From the NCBI GenBank assembly GCA_963576785.1, contig OY756144.1:868001-932000 (forward strand): a stretch of DNA of 64,000 nucleotides, written 5' to 3'. Shown piece after piece: positions 22,814 through 32,946 of this stretch (position 1 is the stretch's first letter; each line of letters opens with the position of its first letter). Made by a program: the position numbers and the translations under genes. The DNA comes from Chlorophyllum brunneum. Its lineage: Eukaryota > Basidiomycota > Agaricomycetes > Agaricales > Agaricaceae. Under the pieces are notes generated by a model. The model had not been told where the DNA came from, did no database searches, and saw only the letters and a list, made by a program, of their open reading frames with translations.

Positions 22814-25800
22814 ATGTCCGACACCACAACCAACACCCCCCCAAAGCCAAAGCCTGGCTCTCTGCGCGACAGAATTGCTGCTTTTGAGAACAAGGCTGCC
22901 GCTGCAGGCACTCAGCCTCCAGGTCCACCCCCACCGCGCCCCAAACCCGCTGGTTTCGCGACATGGAAGCCCAAACAGCCTTCGCCTCCTGATTCCCCTT
23001 CGTCTTCTTCTACAGGTACTGCACCTGCAGCTGCTGCGGCTGGAGAAAGTCCAGCAAGAGCTGGAGGTGGCGCGATGAATGCTGCTGATGCAAAGGAGAG
23101 CATTACTCGCGCGGGTGGCAGTTTGAAGGAACGCATGGCCGCGCTCCAAGGTAGAGGAGCATTCGGTGCACCTACCTCGCCACCTGTGGCTCCCAAACCA
23201 GCTGCAGAGAATAAACCAAGATGGAAACCACCTCCACAAGTTGCGTCGCCTCCCCCTGTCATCGGTGAAGATGATGAAGAAGCCAAGGGTAAAGAGGAGG
23301 AGGGCGATACTGGTGTCGGTCAAGTCCCGACATCGCCTAGTCCGCCATCGATCAAATCGCCCCCTCCTATCATGCCATCATTAGAACCTCGATCCGGATC
23401 TGGAGCTGTTGAGGAAGAGGAGGCCGATAATGCTAAAGTTGAAGGGGAAATGGGTGGTGTTACTGAGGAAGGTGCGGACCAGGAGAGTGGTGAGAAGGAG
23501 GTGGATGAGGAGGAGGAGGCGAGACAAAAGAGAGCGGCGATTGCTGCCCGTATGGCCAAACTTGGCGGTGCGAGGATTGGAATGGGCCCGCCTGTGTTTG
23601 GTAGACCTCCGGTTCCTCCTCCGTCGAAGAAACCATCTTTACCGACGCCTGCGCCTGCAGAACTAGAGGCCAAGGTGCCCAAGGTTGAGGAAGGTACGCG
23701 TATACGACCACCGTACATTTATGTTTCGCTCATTGACTTTTAGAAGCACCTTGTGCCGAGTCTACGACAGCACCAGGTATGTTCCCTCCTATTCTCTACA
23801 TCTTTTTGCACGCGATCTAACCTGTCAAATAGATACATCTCCTCGTCCGCCATCCTCCATGCCTGTACCAGCCATGCCCAAACGCACCGCGCCTCCTCGT
23901 CGCAAACCCACCAAATCTCCATCGATAGGGGCTGTCACACCCGAAGAGAGTCCCGTTCCACCCCTTGCTGACGCTCCTGCGTCGCTTGTTCAGGATGATG
24001 CTGAAGCCGTTATTCCTCCTACCGCTGAAGTTGATGACGTCATTGCTAAAGTAGAAGAGAGCAAAGGATCTACCATCGAGGAAGAGGAGGAACGCGTCGT
24101 ATTGCATGAAGATGTCGGTGTGACCGAACCCGCTCCTGAAGTGGGAGCGGAGGAAGGCGATGTAACTGAGGCCAAGGCAGAGTATCCTGAAGAAACGAGG
24201 GAGGTACAGGAACCACAGGAGCAGGCGGTGGAGGAAGATGACGACGAAGAAGCGCGCAAAAAACGTGTTGCCGAGAGACTTGCCAGGATGGGTGGCGTCA
24301 ATCCGTTTGCCATGCCCCAAGTTCCATTGCGCCGAACTTCAGTTGGATCTACTATGTCTACTGGTGATGCATCGTCTGGTGTTGTGTCTCCCCCTCCTCC
24401 AACTTCACCTCCCGTTTCTACGAGGAAGCCAAGTCGTGGATCCTCCATTGGTCTTGGCTCACCGCCGCCTCGTCCGGCGGATAAACCTGCTGGTCTGAGG
24501 AGGACAAGTGCGGGTTCCGTTTCGAGTCTGGTATTACCCCCACCTTCTCCTTCAGGTGATGGTGGTATCAAGCGAGCTAGTGTTGGTAGTGCTGAGGGTG
24601 GTGTTGGTGTTGGAAGGAGAGCGAGCGTGGGTTCAGTCAGGTCTGTCAAGAGGGAAGAGGTATATGAGGTTCAGGAAATCGTTGAGGAGCCCGAGGAAGA
24701 GAAAGACTTGACGGATGTCAAACTGCCTGTTGAGGCCAAGCAAGCCGCCAAGAGGTCGAGCATTGACGGCGAGGACGAGGAAGATGGTAAATATTAATTT
24801 TTTCCATTCTTTTCCATCCCCGTTTTTCGAGTTGCATATCCAAATTCTCACCTGGGACTTGATCCCCCGGAATACTAGCGAATAGCTACGCGTGGGGGAT
24901 TTTCCACATTTCACATTTCACGTTCAAATTTGCATTCACATAAATAACAAATCTATGATCTATGGGATTCGTTTGATCCCGCTTCTGTCTATTCGTTCCC
25001 GTGAACAACGTCTTGATAACACTCTGTTCTTTTTCTCACTCGTTAGAAATCCAACACGAACAAGGTTCTCAGGAACTATACGATAAGGACCATAGCTTCG
25101 ATGCTACGCCACAACCACCGCCACGAGTTCCGTCGATCGCAACTGCAGGCGGATCTTCTTCGGCTACGACTTTCTCGCGGGATATTTCAAATCAGGTGGA
25201 TCCAGGTTTGGTTGCTAGCGTCATTCCACCACCACCTGCTGGTTCACCGCCACCCACTGCTACAGCTACAGCTACTCCCGCCCATGCACCGTTGCCACCT
25301 AGGGTCGTTTCGACCTCTAGGGATTCTTCCGTTGAGAGATTAAGTGGACCTGCACCGCCCAGACGACTCGTTCCACAAACACCTGAACCGGAGCGTAGGG
25401 ATTCGGATGTGGATGAAGATGGACACCCGGCTGACGCGGAGTATGAGCGTCAAGTAGAAGAAGATGAGGATGGAGAAGGAGCAGGTTCGGAACTGACACA
25501 TTCTGCTTTGTTCGTTCCCCCGCCTGTAGGTCAAGGTGGAATGAGCTATAGGACTGTGGTGGATGTTAGTGAAGGTGAAGAGAGTGAACCTCCTTTGCAT
25601 GTTCCGCCCCCTAGTACAGGTGGTGTTACTACTAGTGTGGGAGGGGATGGAGGGAGGAGAGGAGCGTATGATGATACGGATACGGAGTCGAATGCGTCCG
25701 GTGTTCCGCTACCTATCAGAGTTACACTTGGTTCGGGTGTTGGAGGGGAGAGTATACAAGGAGTTGTTAAACCAAGTCGAAGTCTACCTCCGCCTCCTCT

Positions 25801-27954
25801 GCCTCCAATGTCTTTCCCAATACCTGGTGTTGTTGAAGGAGACGCAGATGATTCGGGATCGGAGTATGATGATGAAGAACAACAGAGAGAAGAAGAGAGC
25901 ATGTTGAGGACACGCCCCCTCTCTGGTGAGAGTGAAAGCGTACCGCTAGTTGTACCTCCCCGACTTGATGAGGGCGGTGGTGTTAAGCATGCGCCAATTC
26001 GGAGTGTTCCAGTGCCCCCGCCTCCACCAGGGGAAGAAGAAAAGGAGATTCTGGATGAAGATGAAGGAGGTACGTGTCATAGCCTCGTTGTGTTGGGGTT
26101 GGCAAACTGATGATAAAGTAATACTTTCCAGATCCGATTGATCCATCGTTCCATAGTCCTCATAGTCAACGTGCTTCGACGGTCTACCTCCAAGCGGAGA
26201 CCCATACTTCTCCTCGGGTTCCTGAAACGCAGAAGCCAGCAGCCCCGTCGCTTTCGCGTTTGAGCGCGGCAGTTCCTAGACCACCTGTACCTAATACGGA
26301 AAAAGCTAAGGATGAGGGTGGAGATGAAGAGGATGTAGAGAAAGTGAGGAAACAGAGTATTGCGGAACGAATGGCCAGGTTGGGTGGGATCAAGTTTGGT
26401 GGTGCTCCTGTTTCTGGACGTCCTCCTGTTCCTGTTCCTGTCCCGAGAAAGAGTTCTGGTGAGGATCAGCCTGAGGTGGGTTTTGAACGTGAGGAGAGAG
26501 TAGAGGAGGAAGTACGAGATAGTTCAGGAGGAGCAGCTGATGAAGATGAAGAAGAGGAAAGAGCGAGGAGGGAGAGGATTTCTGCGAAGCTTGCTGGGAT
26601 GGGTGGTATGAGGATTGGGATGATGCCTATGGCTATGCCTCCACGTCAGTCACACGCCTTACGCGATGTACCGCAAGCCCCACCACCACCACCTCAGAAG
26701 GGTTCTGGAACGAGTGAATCTGGTACGTCGGAGGATGGAGTGAAGGTCGAGGCGGAGGAGAGTGAAATTGAGGAAGTTGGATATGAGGAGGTTAAAGGTT
26801 TAGAGGAAGAGGAAGTACCACCCCCACCACCTGCTAGACCGGCTAATAGGAGAGGAACTGGAGCATCGACGTCTTCGACTATTCCAGTCCCAACGTCGCC
26901 TCCTCCGCCTACAAGACCGCCTGTTCCTGTGACAGGACCGTTTAGGAGGGCGAGTACGACATCGGTCAAGAAAGGTCAATCGATGCATTCTCAGCCTTCT
27001 GAATATGTTATCGTTGATGAACCTAAGGCTATTGGTGAAGAGAGTCTCGTGGAGGAGGTTCCACCACCGCCTGCAAGACCTACACATAGGGCACCTCCAC
27101 CGGTGAGGGCTATGCCTCCCATGCCAGCGACGTCGATGGGAGACAGTATATCATCTCAGTGGGAATTACCTACCATCCCGAGTTCTTCTTTTGGTGGAGA
27201 TTTGTCGGCATCGTGGTCCGAGGCTTTACTTGACGAGCAACAACTGACTCCTCAACCTTCCGAGTCTGTTCCTGTTCCTGTTCCTCCACCTGTTGCTGCT
27301 CCCCCTCCCAAATCGCCTGAGGCGCTACATCTCGATTCGGACGACTTGATGGCGGTTTGGGGCCGTGTTGGGGTCCAGATATGTGAGGTTGCGACGACGA
27401 TGTATGATCATTCCAAGAAGACACTTGTGGGTGATGGGACATATCGCGGGTTCATCGGCGCTGTACTCTCAGAAGTACCCAATGCAGCAAAACCTCAAAC
27501 GAGACAGATTCCGTATGGTTATTTGATGTATTTGCAGAATGGAACTCAGGTACAGAAAAGGGCGAGTGAGATTATGCCTGGGGATATTGTGGAGATTGTG
27601 GATGCGAGGTTTAAGGGCCATAAGGGACTTGGTGGATATCAGCAGCATGTGGGTACTGGAGTTGAAGGTGGTGAGGGTGGTGGACCGGTTTTGGGCGTGG
27701 TGAGTGAGTTTGAGTCGAAGAAGAGTAAAGTTCGGGTGTTTCAGGCGAATCAACATGTTGGTCAACAGGTGAGTTTTGTGGTTGTCCCTGAAATGATGTT
27801 TACTGATAGTTGGTTTTGAAGACTGTTGAGACTGCGAGCTATAGGTTGGAGGACCTGAAAAGCGGATTGGTCAAGGTGAGAATGTCTTTTGATTATTTGG
27901 GACGGAGGTTGATGTGTTTGTTTGTGATAGGTATATCGTGTTTTGGAGGCATAA
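22814..27954 (+). CDS. BBC1: Bbc1/Mti1-like actin-patch protein
   Basis: Seven exons (22814-23693, 23744-23776, 23833-24786, 25047-26069, 26132-27768, 27822-27875, 27931-27954) sum to 4605 nt, 1534 residues. The C-terminal about 170 residues (from LMAVWGRVGVQICEVATTMY, through GTYRGFIGAVLSEVPNAAK and EIMPGDIVEIVDARFKGHKG to the last residues VYRVLEA) match the cysteine-protease-fold domain at the end of Bbc1/Aim3 proteins, which act at cortical actin patches with type I myosin and WASP. The rest is disordered, rich in Pro, Glu and Ser, with many PPPPPxRP stretches that would bind SH3 domains. Four copies of a short motif (R-x-x-I/V-A-x-R/K-M/L-A-x-L/M-G-G) occur at about 23530, 24255, 26355 and 26570. 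No SH3 domain is visible at the N-terminus, unlike yeast Bbc1. Spacing to the F-box stop is only 66 bp. Confidence 0.85.
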
Positions 27955-28459
27955 TGGACTTGGTTTTGTTTTTCGTCTGTGTCATTGTATTTTGCGCATG
28001 AATATCATCACTTTTGTTTGTTGATATCTGGTGGCAGCTTTGTTGTTTCCTGGGTGTGGGATGTGACACTCTCCTAATTGAAAGGACTGTCCTGAGTGGG
28101 AAACTACCTGGGCCACTACTGGTATATTGGTCTCATTTCAAATGGCACTGCAAAACTCAAGACCATCAAACCCTGGGACTAGATTTGATGTCAAGCCAGG
28201 TTGATGTTTGCTGCTGGGATTATCAATTATAAGTACATGACTGACAGGTTCCTCCCATGGAATTGCTTCATGAAAGATATACCACTTTATGAAGACCATA
28301 TTCTACATGTTGCCCAGTTGGATGTATCATAAATATGGGTATGTTACTTTTCACCCAAGCAGAATAACACTTGGCTAGGAGCTTCAACATATCCACTTTC
28401 CCAGGAACACTATATCTAAGCAAATTTCACATTGTCAAGAAATATACACCTGTTATCTA
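27955..28459. other. 3' flank of the Bbc1-like gene
   Basis: About 500 bp without a supported gene, between the stop codon and the left inverted repeat of the MITE-like element. AT-rich; probably 3' UTR and spacer. Confidence 0.35.
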
Positions 28460-29101
28460 CAGTTGAGTCTGTCTTAACTGATAGGTTCAGGACTGTGACA
28501 ATTTTGGTTAGCAGAGAAATTGGCCTATAACTGATAGCTTCTGGGGCCTGAAAAACTGATAGCACCCATTAGCACATATACCAAGACCCTGAGCACTGAA
28601 TGAGCCATATTTTGCTTCAAAAACCAATACCCAGCCAGCATCCGAGTAATATAGATTGTAGCTATGGTTGAAAAAAAATCAAGTGGTCACCATCTTCCTC
28701 ATCTCTATGTCTGCTGATTCTACCTGTTTATCTATGCTCAAAAAGGGTTTTGTTACCCTTGAACAGAATATTGTCAAGTGGAAAAGTCATCCCACAGAGT
28801 CCTTGGCTCGAAATGAACATATTTCGGAGGAGGGTGGGATGTGGCTAAGTAGTGGGGCAAGCCTCATGCTCGAGACTCGGGTTATTGACAAGTTAGAGGC
28901 ATTTCCAAGAGTGGAAAAGAGTCCGGATAAGATGGAGAATGGGGTTATCAGAAAGTGATGATGGCCGCCGGGCGCCTACTTGGTTACATGTTCAAAAAAA
29001 TGTAATTACATAATGTAATGCATATTTTTCTTAACTAATAATGGTCAAAACCGATAGCAGGGGCCGTGACGGAGGGGTATCAGTTAAGACAGACTCGACT
29101 G
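28460..29101. mobile_element. MITE-like element with 24-bp terminal inverted repeats
   Basis: The left end 28460-28483 and the right end 29078-29101 are inverted copies of a 24-bp sequence with one mismatch; the shared core is GAGTCTGTCTTAACTGATA. The interval is 642 bp. Inside, the sub-terminal motif AACYGATAG occurs at about 28476, 28529, 28554 and 29049. It contains an open frame of 96 residues (28668-28958) that I cannot relate to a transposase. The left flank ends in TA and the right flank starts GA, so a TA target duplication is not proven. Size, inverted ends and lack of a transposase suggest a non-autonomous DNA transposon, perhaps of the Tc1/mariner-pogo group. Confidence 0.65.
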
Positions 29102-30322
29102 GATACACGTCCTGAGTGTTCGGCATTACGGTTCCATCACACTTGCCAATATACACATTTCGATGAAGAGTATACACGGACTTCATAGAGTCGGAGGAGA
29201 TCGTAGAGGAAACACGATGACTTCTTACGATTCCGTAATTATGGGAAAATTCGAATTGAGCCTGGTATAGTTTGCATAATGTATTCGAATAATAAGTGAT
29301 TTCTGAGTTCCAACCCATTACGCAAGTTAACGTATGCCAACCCTGTTTCAGGCTTGTACCACGGCGTCAAACTATCAAATTTCGTTTGGCACTCTCCGTA
29401 ATATTGCGATGATCGGCTGTTGTTGTTCAGGTATTAGTGACGTAGCCCGTGCAGGGAACGACAGGTAGGCCTTTGCTGAAACTTGCATGTAATGGCCAAG
29501 TGTCATGTCTGCAAAACAAACTGAAGCATACGTGGCCGTAATGGATGTTCCAATCAATCATAGTATAACCATGTACCCAGAAGGTGCTAGTCCCAAGGCC
29601 GCCGAGGTTCATTAATGTTCATTAATGAGTCACCTTTAAAGAATAGGGCTGAAATATCCGAAACCGGTCAATTGATGGTGACGGATCGTCCTGGGCTCGG
29701 ACCATCCGAAAGTGATGTGACATGTATTTGTCCGAAAACCTCACGCCTGCAAGAGTTGAGGACAGAATCAGATGTCACGGAAACATTTAGCGTGAAAGCG
29801 AAAGATGTTGACAGGTTCCCATTATCTACGGGTACTACCCTGAGGCATACTACTATTCAGCTTCTGCATTCACTAGCAGACTCGATACTGGGACGCCAGG
29901 AAATGTTGTTCAACTCCTTATGGATAAGCCCGGCGCTCAACTAGCCCGCTGGCCTATGAGTGTAAATTCGTGTACGCACGCCTACATGCGGGATGCAACT
30001 ATGAGGTAAAAAGCCTAGGATACGTATAACGCACAGAGAATAGAGACACAAAAACAAGAGCTACATTATAATATAAGAAAGCAATGCGAAGCGACATGAC
30101 ACTAAAGTCTAGGGAAGGAATCTAGTCAGTTTATAAAGGAGCGACAAGTCTGCATGTCCGTAATTATCGAAATAAGGCAGAAGGATTGTAGTCGTGTATT
30201 CGTATATTGCCTCTGAAATATTATTTGCGTGTGAGCAATCAGGAAGGTATGGAGATTGTGTGCTGCGTTTAAAATCGTGAATAGTGTGTTGCAGGGAATG
30301 GAACGGGTAAATTTTGCTTCAT
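29102..30322. other. intergenic region
   Basis: About 1.2 kb with no domain-bearing frame. At 29608-29628 there is a short direct repeat (GTTCATTAAT twice). A 109-residue frame with an ATG lies at 29615-29944 but resembles nothing; I do not call it a gene. Confidence 0.35.
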
Positions 30323-32946
30323 TCATATGAATCCTTTGGCATCTTGTGCTCTAGGTCTCCCTCCGTCCGTTTGGCGACGGGACTGTCCACTCTTCCTGGA
30401 CGGGTTGCTCTGTCCAGGCGTATCGTGTGGAATCTCTCCTCCTTCTGCTCGCATTATCTCCCATGCATTCAACAACATCTCCCCAATGGTCGGCTCCATC
30501 TCCGTACCGTCCCTTGATATTTTGACCTCTCGGTCATGGTTCCAAGGATTGCGTAAATTCCTGGTCCAGTAGAATGGAAGTCGCTCCGTGCAGAGCCAGT
30601 CGACCTTGAAACAGTCACCCCATGTGTCTTCCTCCTGCTGAGGTTCATTTTCAGCACCTGTGTCGTCATCCAACTCGTCATGTTCTTCGACTATTCCCAA
30701 AGGACTTGCAATTCGCGCACTCGCGGACCCTACTCCAGCACGAACGGCGCGCAATGGCGCTCCTGGATCAAGCTCGAAATTTGTCTGTTCATCCGGCAGC
30801 GTCATCGACTTCGGAACAGCGCTCCTGGTCGAAAGTTGACGAGCATGGCTAAGCCCTGCAGGAGCGGAATATAAGTCTCGTCTTGGACCAGGAGTCCTGG
30901 CCTCTGGTGAAACGTCATCATCGTCCCCTGGGACGACCGCAGGGGTATTGGATACTACCCGTGTATCCTCTAAAGCCGACGAAGGTGATTGTAATACCTG
31001 TTCCGTTGGGTCGGATTGAGAAGGGTGTCGAGAATGTCGAGATGTCGAGTCCTTCACACGAGAAGCCCAAGGGACATTCTTTGCGCCATGCTGTACAGGT
31101 CCGGCCATCCTAACACCGGATCAATCCCGAGCACTTCGCGAATGGGGGGCACAAGCGCACCTAGCATAACCATAAAACTCTCCACTTTTGTTGACACCAA
31201 AAATGAGGAAGACGTCTTTGCTGGTGCGATATGCCTGGTCTAAGATCCCCTCGTTGTGTTTTTGAGTCGCCCATAATCCTTGCTGGACGCTGAGATCCAG
31301 GTCATACTGACAAATGCCTCGTCAAGTCTGAACATTGAACCATAGAGCGAAAAGCGTACCTGCGTCAACGATTTGAGGATAAAATACCGCTTGGGGAAAA
31401 AATTAGAAAGAAAGCTAGAGTCTGTTGACGCATGTGAACCCGAACTGCTCCGATGACTGGGTTGAACCTTCCGTTTGCCCTCATCGTCGCTTGACAAGTC
31501 AAGATCAGATGTGTGCAACGTCAGCTGACCAAAGCTATCGAGCCCGGAGGCCTGGGAATGCGAGTGTTCATCCGGTGACAACACAGCTGATTGGACCTGT
31601 TTTTCCTTCAACTTCTGATCCTTAACCCACCTCACATGCAAGCCCTGGCCCCGTTGTCCCCCTACACCCGCTTTCAAATCATCATCCCTCTTGCGCACAC
31701 GACACACTAGCCTCAAACACCTGGGATCATGCGCTCTGAGTGGTCTCCCGTTAAATTTCCCGATAGCACGTGTGAGGTGTACCTCCGTATGGTAGTTGAC
31801 GAAAACACAGCTAGACTTCGAAATCAGGAATATGGAAATTACACCACTTCCCCGTCGCTGATCCGAGGAGAACTGCGAGGTTGATTTACGGTCTTCGCCC
31901 GGGTTGCTTGCGGTGGGCTGGTTGAAAAACCTCCACAACTCGTCATGCGTTGCGTCAGACGGGATATTTCCAACCCACATAACCCACTCCGAGCGATGAG
32001 GCGGAGGGTTAGGATGATAGGCCTTCCGCGCTATCGGCTGATCTCGCCTTCTACTAGGCGACGTGCGTCCAGCTTCAGCACCGAGGACGCCACCTTGCTC
32101 AGCATTCACAAAGGACGGGGAAAGGTTAGGCAGTCCTGAAGGAGTTGAACGAGGATGCCTATCGGCGCCAGGGACCCGCATAGGTTCTTGAGGATCTGAT
32201 AGAGAGTGAGTGGCTGGGTCTCGCGACGCTGCCAACGCAGGATTCTCAGGTTCTGCGTCAGGGGCTCTCATCGATGGATAAAGATTCGGATAATGTCCCT
32301 GGTATGTAATCGGGCTTCCTTCTGGGTGTTGTTGAATGCTATGTGGTAGATAGTACCAGGTACCCTGGGACTCAGCGTCTGGACGTGAGTAGGGCTGGTG
32401 GGAAGGGTACGGAGAATAAGCGGACGGGAAACCCTGGCCCCCGTATGAGAATTGTGGCGAAGAATGTGGGGGAGGATAATGCATGTGTTGGAAATGGCCA
32501 CGCATAGGTGCTGGGGAAGGATGTGGCTGGTAGTAAATTGGAACATGAGGTTGCAACATGGGTTGATAGTGAATATGAGGGTTTTGGGATGGCACACCAC
32601 CGTCGGGAACTCTGGGATCAGGAAACGCCGCTTGGTACACAACGAAGGGTGGGGCATGGCCTAAAGTAGAAGAGGGTTGTGTCTGAGTGGTATACGTTGG
32701 AGGATTATATCCACCCCTGTGAGTATAATAGGGAAGTGCGGCGGTGGTATGGTGGGGAACCGCGCTATGAATATTGTCCGACGATGAAGTGGAAGGTTCA
32801 ATCCCAGAAGGAGGTGCCTGAAAGGGAGAATAAGATGAATGTTCAGGAAATGATTGAGGATAAGTTTGTTGGTGCGTGCTTTCTATCCTCGAGGCATCAG
32901 GCCCGGACTTGGGAGAATTTTGGGTATCTCCTTGGGCATCAGCCAT
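30323..32946 (-). CDS. RRM + YTH domain protein, m6A reader
   Basis: RNA-binding protein of the YTH family, which recognises N6-methyladenosine in RNA. Exons 32946-31360, 31306-31161 and 31109-30323 sum to 2520 nt, 839 residues. The N-terminal 300 residues are Pro/Tyr/Gln/Ser-rich. An RRM-like domain begins at about residue 321 (WVMWVGNIPSDATHDELWRF, later SSCVFVNYHTEVHLTRAIGK). The YTH domain starts at about 517 (FFPKRYFILKSLTQYDLDLS, then VQQGLWATQKHNEGILDQAY, VFLIFGVNKSGEFYGYARM) and resumes at about 741 (WGDCFKVDWLCTERLPFYWT, NLRNPWNHDREVKISRDGTE). Between the halves is an insertion of about 140 low-complexity residues. The Trp in GLWATQ is in the place of the first cage Trp. A possible extra first exon at 33427-33325 would join in frame at 33035 over a 289-nt intron and extend the protein to 903 residues; I kept the ATG at 32946. 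Confidence 0.9.

Noticed and set aside
22700..23718. Antisense frames rich in Ser, Cys and Arg opposite the Bbc1-like gene
   Set aside because: Products of the repetitive Pro/Glu codons on the sense strand.
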